The notes under the pieces: model-generated | What the model saw: only the letters and a program-made list of their open reading frames with translations | Told to the model about the DNA's origin: nothing | Databases searched by the model: none | Source of the DNA: Thermoguttaceae bacterium | GTDB lineage: Bacteria; Planctomycetota; Planctomycetia; Pirellulales; Thermoguttaceae | Assembly (NCBI GenBank): GCA_017454585.1 | Contig: JAFTCU010000291.1 | Coordinates: 1 to 21,556, forward strand | Direction: 5' to 3' | Length of the DNA: 21,556 nt | Shown: in pieces, positions 1 through 6,978 of the stretch | How the letters are laid out: every line of letters begins with the position of its first letter | How positions within the stretch are numbered: position 1 is the stretch's first letter | Translations under genes and position numbers: made by a program

Positions 1-681
1 AGCTCGACGTACTACCCCAACCGCACGTCGGTTTTTCCGGTCAAGATCACGTTTCGGCCCGCGGACGAAAACTCGATTCAGAAGCAGGAGATCGCCGCCC
101 TTCATTTGGGCCTGAATTCCTATTCCGGCTGGGCGCTGGCCGAGATCGAGTACGCGACGCTGACCGACGAAGACCTCGATCTGGGCGTTCAAACCGAGTC
201 CGGCACGTCGCTGACGTACCGCCTCTCGTGGGAGTCGATCGACGTGGAACTTCCCTCCGCCTCGGGCTGGGTCTGGACCGATTCCGGCGCGGCAATTCCC
301 GAAGATCTGGCGGTCGTTCAGCGGATTCCTCAAGCGGTCCACACGATCATCTGGTCACGTGTTTTGAATCCCCCGTGGACGGCCATCCAGCAGATGCAGG
401 GAAAGGTCAATTCCGTGGAATTCCTCGACTGCCCGGCGGGGACGCTCCTCTTTGAAGGCGCGGCAGCAAACAAACTTTACCGCTCGACCTTTCAGGCGGG
501 CGAGTCCCCGTTCTGCTGGGCGATCACGTTCACGTTCCGCCAGAAAGCAGTCCACCACGACTCGCAGACCTACGGCTGGAACCACTTCTTCCGCACATCA
601 GACGGGTCATGGGCGATGGTCCAGAGCAACCAGAAAAAGATTTACGACGAGGCCGACTTCAAAACGCTTTTTGAAACGTGA
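1..681 (+). CDS. Unrecognised protein, 5'-truncated by the window edge
   Basis: The reading frame is open from base 1 and stops at 679-681, giving at least 226 residues. A TTG at 106 could act as a start, but frame and composition continue upstream of it, so the gene most likely begins outside the window. The visible protein is soluble-looking: no signal peptide, no membrane segment, rich in Trp, Ser and Thr. Its second half has beta-rich stretches such as GTLLFEGAAANKLYRSTFQ and WAITFTFRQKA, followed by GWNHFFRTSDGSW. It resembles, from memory only, uncharacterised planctomycete proteins encoded among phage-like virion genes, but no domain can be named. GC looks higher than in the minus-strand operon next to it. 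It converges on ruvX with only 4 bp between the two stop codons, and no terminator is visible between them. Confidence 0.75.
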   Translation, partial: SSTYYPNRTSVFPVKITFRPADENSIQKQEIAALHLGLNSYSGWALAEIEYATLTDEDLDLGVQTESGTSLTYRLSWESIDVELPSASGWVWTDSGAAIPEDLAVVQRIPQAVHTIIWSRVLNPPWTAIQQMQGKVNSVEFLDCPAGTLLFEGAAANKLYRSTFQAGESPFCWAITFTFRQKAVHHDSQTYGWNHFFRTSDGSWAMVQSNQKKIYDEADFKTLFET

Positions 682-685
682 GCGT

Positions 686-1162
686 TTATTTCCCAGACTC
701 TAACCAGGACGTCAGAATTACATACGCGGCCAGTTTATCCCGGCGGGCCTTGCGCTGCTTCGGCGTCAGGCCATCCATCAACTCGTCCGCGAACTTTGAC
801 GAGTACCGTTCATCGTGGAAAACCACCGGTACGCCCGTCGTTTCCCAGAGCCATTTGCCGAACGCGCGCGCCTGGATCGATTTTTCGCTTTCGTCACCAC
901 TGGGGTAGAGTGGAAGCCCGACGACGAAAAGACCGACCCTATCCTCTATGACTAACTGCCGGAAAAACTGTGCGTCCAGACGGAGATTCCGCCGGTTGTA
1001 GTTTTCCCACGGGCTGGCGATCTTCCGGTCCGGATCACAGACGGCGATTCCGATCCGAACAGATCCGAAATCAATGCCAGCCACGCGGCCGGTCGGCGGC
1101 AAATCAAAGTCAGGAAGTTTCAGAGCTTCTTTTTGTGCGTTGAGTTCTTCAGGGGGGATCAT
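686..1162 (-). CDS. ruvX: RuvX/YqgF-family putative Holliday junction resolvase
   Basis: This 158-residue protein belongs to the YqgF/RuvX RNase H-like family. Members resolve Holliday junctions or trim pre-16S rRNA 5' ends in the cytoplasm. The family core starts after an N-terminal extension of about 25 residues. GIDFGSVRIGIA carries the first catalytic Asp (D31). VVGLPL at 81-85 is followed by a Ser/Gly-rich loop. DERYSS (117-122) is the usual DER motif, and RDKLAAYVIL (141-150) holds the last acidic residue (D142). The ATG overlaps the stop codon of the upstream CBS gene in an ATGA, so translation is probably coupled. It is the last gene of the phoH-pgpH-ybeY-CorC-ruvX operon. The N-terminal extension is the only mild oddity. 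Family assignment is secure; which of the two activities dominates cannot be read from sequence. Confidence 0.9.
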   Translation of the reverse strand: MIPPEELNAQKEALKLPDFDLPPTGRVAGIDFGSVRIGIAVCDPDRKIASPWENYNRRNLRLDAQFFRQLVIEDRVGLFVVGLPLYPSGDESEKSIQARAFGKWLWETTGVPVVFHDERYSSKFADELMDGLTPKQRKARRDKLAAYVILTSWLESGK

Positions 1163-2448
1163 GAAATTTCCCCCTCGTCCTCGCTCGAAAGAATGATCCG
1201 CACTTTTTCGACCCGGCGGGCCGTGGCTTCCTCAACGACGAGTCGGACACCATCGGCCTCAATTTCCTCGCCGATAGCCGGAACACGGCCAAGCTGGGTG
1301 AGGATAAAGCCGCCAATCGTCTCAAAATCGCCTTCCGTCGAAAGCTCTGTCCCAAGACGCGTATTGATCTCATCGATGTGTACACGGCCCAAAACTTCGG
1401 CAGAACCGTCCTCGGCGAGATGGATCTCTTCCGGGGGCACGTCATCCGTTTCGTCTGCGATTTCACCGACGATCTGCTCCAGAATATCTTCAAGGGTCAC
1501 GAGGCCCGACACTCCGCCGTATTCGTCCAGGACAATCGCGAAGTGGTTCTGGGATTTCAGAAACTCCTGAAGCAGGATATTGATCTGCTTGGTTTCCGGC
1601 ACGAAAACAGGTGGGTGGAGATACTCTGTCCAGTTCAGCGCAGGAGTTCCGGAAGGCCCGAGGTGCAGCAGGAGATCTTTGCTGAACAAAATCCCTATGA
1701 TGTCATCGCGGTCCTCACCAAAGACCGGAATACGCGAGAGCTGAGTTTCGTTGACAAAATCAAGCATTTCCTGCCAGTTCGCGTCGCGGGAAAGACTCTG
1801 TATTTCCGTGCGGGGGGTCATAATGGTCGAAACCTGAGCATCGTCAAGCTGCATAATGCGGTCGAACATTACGCGGACTTCATCCTCAATAAAACCATCA
1901 CGATGTCCCTCGGCCACGATCGATCGAATATCTTCTTCAAGGTCTTCTTCCTCGTTCTGCTCGGTTTTCTGGACTCCTGCCAACCGCTGAATGACCACCT
2001 CAAGAAAACGTCCGATCCAGCTCAGCGGAAACGCGAAACAGGCCAGTACACGGAAGAAGTGAAAACCATAATACACGATCCTGGTCGCGTACATATCGCC
2101 TAAAGGTCGGGCGATCCAGTACCGGCACGCAATATAAAGCAGAAAGTACGGAAGAATCGGCAAGGCGATCTGTTGAACGAAATCCAACGGAACCCCTTTA
2201 TTTACAGTTTCTGGCCAGACTTCATAAACCGCTACGACCGGAATCGAAAAATGCAGGATACTGCGGATCATTTCAAAGCCGAACCGGACCCGGCTATGCG
2301 AGTCAATGATCAGCTTGAAGTATTTTTCCTGATTCTTTCGGTTACAAATGCGTTCCAGATCATGACGCGCGAATTCGTGCAGTGCCCGGCAGCCAATCGA
2401 AAGGAACAGAAGAACAATACACAGGACAAAATAGAGCGGCGAAAACAT
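1159..2448 (-). CDS. CorC/HlyC-family membrane protein with CBS pair
   Basis: The protein is 429 residues long and has three parts. Residues 1-160 form a hydrophobic DUF21/CNNM-like region with segments near 3-20, 62-77, 92-110 and 128-147. Residues about 205-330 are a CBS-domain pair that includes IMTPRTEIQSLS and the hallmark DEYGGVSGLVTLEDILE (308-324). Residues about 345-420 are a CorC_HlyC C-terminal domain with GDFETIGGFI. Proteins of this family sit in the inner membrane and are tied to Mg2+ or Co2+ transport or resistance; the old hemolysin label is misleading. The membrane region is poorly conserved against the usual DUF21 pattern, so transport activity is less certain than the fold. 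The gene lies 2 bp after ybeY, the same pairing as the ybeY-ybeX neighbourhood in proteobacteria, and overlaps ruvX by 4 bp. Confidence 0.9.
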   Translation of the reverse strand: MFSPLYFVLCIVLLFLSIGCRALHEFARHDLERICNRKNQEKYFKLIIDSHSRVRFGFEMIRSILHFSIPVVAVYEVWPETVNKGVPLDFVQQIALPILPYFLLYIACRYWIARPLGDMYATRIVYYGFHFFRVLACFAFPLSWIGRFLEVVIQRLAGVQKTEQNEEEDLEEDIRSIVAEGHRDGFIEDEVRVMFDRIMQLDDAQVSTIMTPRTEIQSLSRDANWQEMLDFVNETQLSRIPVFGEDRDDIIGILFSKDLLLHLGPSGTPALNWTEYLHPPVFVPETKQINILLQEFLKSQNHFAIVLDEYGGVSGLVTLEDILEQIVGEIADETDDVPPEEIHLAEDGSAEVLGRVHIDEINTRLGTELSTEGDFETIGGFILTQLGRVPAIGEEIEADGVRLVVEEATARRVEKVRIILSSEDEGEIS

Positions 2449-2450
2449 AA

Positions 2451-2930
2451 TTACCCCACGCTCCCTTCTTCTCCGTCACGGTCGTGAAGACCAACCGGCG
2501 GTTCAATGCCAATCACCCGCAGACATTCGATTTCCGCGGCACGCATCTCAGCAAGGTCTTCATCACAATGATCATCGAAACCGATGAGGTGCAGCATCCC
2601 GTGAATGACGTAAAGCAGGACCTCTTTCTGTTCGTCCCACTCTCCTTCGACACGGGCGGCTTCTCGCTTTGCAGTGTCGGCGCTCAGAACGATTTCGCCT
2701 TCGAGTTTGGCAGGTGAGTCAGAAAGCGGGAAACTGATCACGTCCGTGGGCCAGTCGTGACTTAAAAACTGACGATTGATCCCATGGATCGTTTCGTCGG
2801 TCACCAGCGCGATGCTCATCTCGGCGTTCCGGATGGAATCCTTGGTCAGTACGGCATTGACCGCGGCTTTGATTCGCTCTTCCGGGATTTGAATGGCTTC
2901 CTGTTCGTCTGCGATTTCGATTTTAATCAT
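2451..2930 (-). CDS. ybeY: YbeY endoribonuclease / rRNA maturation factor
   Basis: This is a 159-residue member of the UPF0054/YbeY family, a zinc-dependent single-strand endoribonuclease for 16S rRNA 3' maturation and ribosome quality control. The metal motif is HGMLHLIGFDDH (110-121). H110 and H114 align with the classic ligands. The third His is displaced by one residue because the family's GYDH is GFDDH here, a variant I recall in other bacteria. The typical upstream segment STDVISFP appears as PTDVISFPL (61-69). The start at 2930 fits the family N-terminus, but the leader just upstream on the minus strand (GATCGTCCCCA) has no Shine-Dalgarno sequence. The neighbours phoH and the PgpH-type gene form the well-known phoH-pgpH-ybeY cluster, which supports the call. 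Confidence 0.95.
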   Translation of the reverse strand: MIKIEIADEQEAIQIPEERIKAAVNAVLTKDSIRNAEMSIALVTDETIHGINRQFLSHDWPTDVISFPLSDSPAKLEGEIVLSADTAKREAARVEGEWDEQKEVLLYVIHGMLHLIGFDDHCDEDLAEMRAAEIECLRVIGIEPPVGLHDRDGEEGSVG

Positions 2931-2955
2931 TGGGGACGATCAACATTATGTGTCT

Positions 2956-3011
2956 AAAAATCAGTTTGGAATGTGATAATGGTGCGTCACTCTGGAACAC
3001 CGCACTCCAAA
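2956..3011 (-). terminator. Possible attenuator hairpin between pgpH and ybeY
   Basis: On the minus strand, directly after the pgpH stop, an outer arm TTTGGA (3011-3006) pairs with TCCAAA (2970-2965). Nested inside, GTGCG (3005-3001) pairs with CGCAC (2986-2982). A CTGATTTTT tract follows (2964-2956). This could end part of the transcripts before ybeY, but the loops are large and the stem is interrupted, so it is a weak candidate. Confidence 0.3.
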
Positions 3012-3014
3012 AAC

Positions 3015-5690
3015 TCAGCGTTTTTTCTCAATCTTTTCCGGGTACTTGATCCGCCCATGGTGCAGCGAGATGAGGCTCTTCACGATGCTCGCCTCAATGG
3101 TACGCAACTCGGTCAGTGTGATGCCGCTCTCGTCGAACTGCTCGTCCTCAAGACGTTCCTGCGAAATACTGCGGACCAGGTTCTGCACTCGTGCAGGAGT
3201 TGGCTCAACCAGCGTGCGGCTCGCGCTCTCACAAGCGTCCGCCATCATCAGGACCACCGCTTCTTTCGTCTGCGGCTTCGGGCACGGGTAACGGAACGAC
3301 ATTTCTTCCGGCTCGGGGATCGTCGGGTCTTCCAAATGACGTTTTAACGCCTGGCGGTAGAAGTACGAAACCAGGCCGGAACCGTGATGCTGCTCGATCA
3401 GATCGATAATCTGCTGCGGGAGTTTGTACTGATGAGCCAGGTCCACGCCGTTTTTCACATGGGCGATGATGATCAGCGCACTCATGGAAGGCTCCAGCGA
3501 ATTGTGTGGACTTTCCTCTTTCTTGATGATGTTTTCGGCGTAGTAGTTCGGCTTGTAAATCTTTCCAATATCGTGATAGAAGGCGGCGGTTCGAACAAGC
3601 AGACCGTTGCAGCCGATAGCATCCGCGGCGGTTTCTCCCAGCGTACCAAGTGAGATGGAATGACTGTAAGTACCGGGTGCGAGATTGACCAGTTCGTTCA
3701 GCAGAGGGTTGGATGCGTCGCAAAGCTCCATCAGACGCACATCGGAGAGAATTCCGAGCCATCGTTCCAAAAGCGGAAGGAAACTTTGAATCACCAGACC
3801 GGCCAAAATGAGCGGAAGGCTCCCAAGGAACGCATTGCGCAAAATCTCAATCGAGAAAGGTACTCCGACCATCAGGTTCGCTGCCGTGAAAAGCAGGAAA
3901 GCCATGATTGCCGTGGCGATGGAGATCCGTATGAACTGCAAACGACCGCGAAGCCGGTCAAAGGGCAAAATCGCGACGAGAAGGATCACACCGTCACAGA
4001 GAATTTCCATATTCGTCATATTTAGAGTAACGGCCATACACAAAATCATGACCCCTACGACGAGGATCCCAATGCGGCGCCGGTACTGGATCGTCAGGAT
4101 CTGACTGAATATCATAAGCGGGAAAAGCCCAAAACTGCGAGGCATCGTGGGCATTTGGGAAAACCACGTCGCCAAAGAGAGCGTTATGAGCGAGAAAACC
4201 ATGATGAAAATCAGACGGGAATATTCGTGAATGATCCGCGGCTCCATGAGAATAATGTAAGCCCAGGCCGGGATCAGACATAACAGAAGAAAGAACGACG
4301 TGAAAAAGCCATAGCTGATTTTCTCTTTCAGCGTACGCTCTGAACTCCATTTGCTGTTTTCTATTTTCAGAAGATGAATATGATCTTCCGTCAGGAGCGT
4401 TCCAATCAGAACATCGTTTTTCATCTGCATCTGGACAATTCGTTGGGTCGCCTGATAGAATTTCTTGACCGGTGCGATGTTTTGCGTCGCTGCCTGCATC
4501 GCCTGGGTCGTCAATGTTGCGTCATAAACCAGATTGGACTTCCAGTTCCGACAAATGCAATAATAAATCTGACTTCCGATGTGCGGCGTCTCGGCAATAC
4601 TCTGAATCGCTTTATGTATCTGGTCGTTATCTTCCAAAATAACCGATTTCAGTGATGTTCGCTTCCCTTCTGCCGTTGGTTCATCGGGATCAACGATAGA
4701 AATTTGAATCTGAAGTCCACGTCCCAGTGGGTCCTCTCTGACTTCTGCGATATGCATCAGCCCATGAGATGTGAACTGTCTCATCACATCCTCAAGTTTA
4801 TCGCAGAAATCGCGCAGGCGTTTTTCCCGCTCGGCTTCCAAACGTTTCGCTTCTTCCGATCCCGCTTTGGCTTCCTCCTGGACAGTCGTTTCGATCGTGA
4901 AAGTCTTGCCCTCTTCAGTAGTATTCGCAGGGGACGGGTCGTTTTCTAACTGTGCGACCAGCGTCGAAGAAGAACTCGTTTGAATCACTTCAGGGGAAAT
5001 TTTCTTTACGGTATGCGAAACGGCCTGATCGGTTTGCGTTTCACCGGGATCCTGAGATGTTGCAGGCTCGGGCGCGTTTTCAGGATTTTCTGCGGGAATT
5101 GTCTCCGGCAAGGTTTTGGATTCTTTTCCGGTCGCAGGTTTTTCTCCTGTCGGGTTTACTTCCGCAGGAGCCGATTTTACGGTTTCTTCCTGAGGGTCAG
5201 GAGTATTTCGCAGGAACTGCCAAATATCAAGTACGCCCTTTTCCTCGTCTTCCGTTATATCCGGAATACGAAACTGCTGCTGAAGTTCCGGGCGTTGTTC
5301 CCAGGATTCTGCGTCCGAAGCGTCCTTGAGAAGTTTGTAAATATTGCCAATATTTTCCTTCAGAATGTCAGGAGAATTGTTCAGAATATAAACGTTTGGG
5401 ACCCGATTGCGTGCCAGATTGCGCTCATTCTCGGTTTCCGTAGCATCGATTGTCTCAAAACCAACTCGCGCCACAATATCCCGGTTCAGTGCCATTCCTT
5501 CATAGTATGGAAAAGGAGGATTCCAAATCCGATGAATCAGAATGAATACAATGAACGACGTGAAAAATATCAAAAAACAGAGAATCGAGGACTTTTTCAG
5601 CAAACAATTTATGATCTGCTGCAAGCTCGTGTGTACGGCCGCAATGGACGCGAGGCGCTGTGTGCGGGTTTTTGAACTTCCTGTTGACAT
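3015..5690 (-). CDS. pgpH: 7TM-HD domain phosphohydrolase (PgpH/YqfF type)
   Basis: The protein is 891 residues long. The family (7TMR-HDED, 7TM-7TMR_HD, HD) includes PgpH, a membrane-bound cyclic-di-AMP phosphodiesterase. Residues 33-53 form the first membrane helix. Residues 54-455 are the extracytoplasmic HDED region. About seven hydrophobic helices follow from 458 to 640, then a cytoplasmic HD domain at about 665-885. Metal-site residues are visible: H677 in TYSHSISLG, H706-D707 in FYHDIGKIYKPNYY, H744, H768-H769 and D817. The extracytoplasmic domain carries a Pro/Glu/Thr-rich low-complexity stretch at about 164-275, followed by a charged, probably helical segment (273-305). These look like a linker insertion. 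The start at 5690 has only a weak upstream GGA. The gene follows phoH by 121 bp and precedes ybeY by 84 bp. Cyclic-di-AMP as substrate is known for the family, not shown for this protein. Confidence 0.92.
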   Translation of the reverse strand: MSTGSSKTRTQRLASIAAVHTSLQQIINCLLKKSSILCFLIFFTSFIVFILIHRIWNPPFPYYEGMALNRDIVARVGFETIDATETENERNLARNRVPNVYILNNSPDILKENIGNIYKLLKDASDAESWEQRPELQQQFRIPDITEDEEKGVLDIWQFLRNTPDPQEETVKSAPAEVNPTGEKPATGKESKTLPETIPAENPENAPEPATSQDPGETQTDQAVSHTVKKISPEVIQTSSSSTLVAQLENDPSPANTTEEGKTFTIETTVQEEAKAGSEEAKRLEAEREKRLRDFCDKLEDVMRQFTSHGLMHIAEVREDPLGRGLQIQISIVDPDEPTAEGKRTSLKSVILEDNDQIHKAIQSIAETPHIGSQIYYCICRNWKSNLVYDATLTTQAMQAATQNIAPVKKFYQATQRIVQMQMKNDVLIGTLLTEDHIHLLKIENSKWSSERTLKEKISYGFFTSFFLLLCLIPAWAYIILMEPRIIHEYSRLIFIMVFSLITLSLATWFSQMPTMPRSFGLFPLMIFSQILTIQYRRRIGILVVGVMILCMAVTLNMTNMEILCDGVILLVAILPFDRLRGRLQFIRISIATAIMAFLLFTAANLMVGVPFSIEILRNAFLGSLPLILAGLVIQSFLPLLERWLGILSDVRLMELCDASNPLLNELVNLAPGTYSHSISLGTLGETAADAIGCNGLLVRTAAFYHDIGKIYKPNYYAENIIKKEESPHNSLEPSMSALIIIAHVKNGVDLAHQYKLPQQIIDLIEQHHGSGLVSYFYRQALKRHLEDPTIPEPEEMSFRYPCPKPQTKEAVVLMMADACESASRTLVEPTPARVQNLVRSISQERLEDEQFDESGITLTELRTIEASIVKSLISLHHGRIKYPEKIEKKR

Positions 5691-5811
5691 AAATTAATGA
5701 TCCATCACAAACTATGAATCTCAAAACGAAAAGTAATTTTTTGAAAAGGCGATCACGAATGGTCAGAAAACGTGTTCGTAATACGTGTTCTGTGATCCTG
5801 ATGATCTTTAA

Positions 5812-6747
5812 TTACTCTTCATACGCATTAATGATTTTTTGAACGAGGTCGTGGCGGACTACATCCATTTCAGTCATCTCAACAACGGCGATATTGGGAA
5901 TTCCCTGAAGACGCTCGACGGCGTCCACCAGACCGCTTGGCGTGTTCCGTGGGAGGTCCACCTGCGTCACGTCGCCGGAAATGATCACGTGCGAATTGTT
6001 CCCCATGCGCGTCAGGAACATTTTCATCTGGGAGATGGTCGTGTTCTGCGCTTCGTCCAAAATGATGAACGCGTCGTTCAGCGTCCGGCCGCGCATGTAG
6101 GCAAGCGGACTCATCTCGATCACTTCGTCCTCGGTCATCCGTTTCAGAAGCAGCGGGTCCATCATGTCACGCAGCGCGTCAAAAATCGGCCGGAGGTACG
6201 GGTCGATTTTCGCTTTCAGGTCTCCCGGAAGAAACCCGAGGTTTTCCCCGGCCTCGACCGCGGGCCGAACCAGAATAAGCCGCTTGACTTTGCCGGCTTT
6301 CATGGCTGCTACCGCTGCCGCGACGGCGAGGTATGTCTTTCCGGTTCCTGCCGGGCCGATTCCAAAAACGACCTCGTTTTCCAGAATTGCCTTAACGTAC
6401 CGCGCCTGTCCAACCGTTCGGGGACGAAAACGCCGGCCGTTCATGACTTCAAACGGTTCGATTCGACCCAACGGATCAACGACGGTCTCTTCCTCCATCT
6501 GCGAGAGAAGGCACTGAACGTCTTCGTCAGAGATTTTGCCTCGTTTAAGGACTTTTTCCTTCATAAGACGCAGAAGTTCCACCGCTGTATCAACGGCATT
6601 GCTTTGCCCAGAGACGTAAACGTCGTTTCCCCTTGACCAGATGCGTACCCCCAGCGTATCACTCACACGGCGCTGGTAGCGATCGCACAGACCGAACAGG
6701 GAAGTTAAAGGAAAAGTTTCAGGAAGCGTTAAGGTTTTCTCAATCAT
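5812..6747 (-). CDS. phoH: PhoH-family ATPase (PhoH-like protein)
   Basis: PhoH proteins are cytoplasmic P-loop ATPases linked to RNA metabolism, and to YbeY by conserved neighbourhood. Numbered from the chosen ATG, the protein is 311 residues. A KH-like N-terminal part (about 1-65) includes RIWSRGNDVYVSG. Walker A is GPAGTGKT (131-138), Walker B is FIILDEAQ (227-234), a sensor-like ISGD sits at 256-259 and MDVVRHDLV at 294-302. The frame stays open upstream through ATG 6765 to GTG 6789, but the GTG overlaps a TATAAT -10 box (6786-6781). A transcript starting near 6775 could not include it. ATG 6747 has a GAGAG 5-6 bases upstream, so it is preferred; ATG 6765 remains possible. It is the first gene of the minus-strand operon, with 121 bp to the next gene. 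Confidence 0.93.
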   Translation of the reverse strand: MIEKTLTLPETFPLTSLFGLCDRYQRRVSDTLGVRIWSRGNDVYVSGQSNAVDTAVELLRLMKEKVLKRGKISDEDVQCLLSQMEEETVVDPLGRIEPFEVMNGRRFRPRTVGQARYVKAILENEVVFGIGPAGTGKTYLAVAAAVAAMKAGKVKRLILVRPAVEAGENLGFLPGDLKAKIDPYLRPIFDALRDMMDPLLLKRMTEDEVIEMSPLAYMRGRTLNDAFIILDEAQNTTISQMKMFLTRMGNNSHVIISGDVTQVDLPRNTPSGLVDAVERLQGIPNIAVVEMTEMDVVRHDLVQKIINAYEE

Positions 6748-6780
6748 AAATCTCTCAGTTTTCATTTTTTTCTGTCGTAT

Positions 6781-6786
6781 ATTATA
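6781..6786 (-). promoter_or_regulatory. -10 box of the phoH operon promoter
   Basis: Reading the minus strand, TATAATATACG lies about 34 bp upstream of the chosen phoH ATG. No good -35 box is visible at the right spacing. The same 11 bases occur at the topoisomerase VI B promoter (13781-13791), which supports a shared promoter type. Confidence 0.6.
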
Positions 6787-6929
6787 CACCGAAAAAATTT
6801 CCCGAAAAGCCCCCCCTCAAGGGTGGCTAAAATAAGGGGTCGCGATTTGATTTTGGGGATGACTCTTCCAGCTGTGCTGAAGGAGAATTTCTGATTCCCC
6901 TCCCCCTTTCGCATTTACCGGGAATATGG

Positions 6930-6935
6930 TATAAT
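6930..6935 (+). promoter_or_regulatory. -10 box of the sulfatase-GNAT-GT operon
   Basis: TATAAT followed by AAACAAA sits 44 bp before the ATG at 6979. The -35 region (around 6907) is weak. A GGAG at 6967-6970 gives a good ribosome binding site with an 8-base spacer. Upstream at 6865-6882 a 7-bp bulged hairpin (CTTC-C-AGC / GCTGAAG, loop TGT) lies between this promoter and the divergent phoH promoter. The 189-bp divergent gap holds no gene. Confidence 0.55.
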
Positions 6936-6978
6936 AAACAAAAGAGTAAAACGCTTCCTTTAAAATGGAGAAAAAACC

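Noticed and set aside
1378..2103. Plus-strand open frame of 241 codons
   Set aside because: It is the antisense shadow of the CorC/HlyC-type gene, whose CBS and CorC motifs are unmistakable.
2931..2941. A stray copy of the repeat start (GGGGACGAT) upstream of ybeY
   Set aside because: Only about 9 bases match and the hairpin arms are absent, so chance is sufficient.
5770..5790. Direct repeat ACGTGTTC, 13 bp apart, between phoH and pgpH
   Set aside because: Two 8-base copies are too short to call an operator without further copies or a known regulator.
6748..6789. Longer PhoH starting at GTG 6789
   Set aside because: The codon overlaps the TATAAT -10 box and so would not be in the transcript; the ATG at 6747 has a ribosome binding site.
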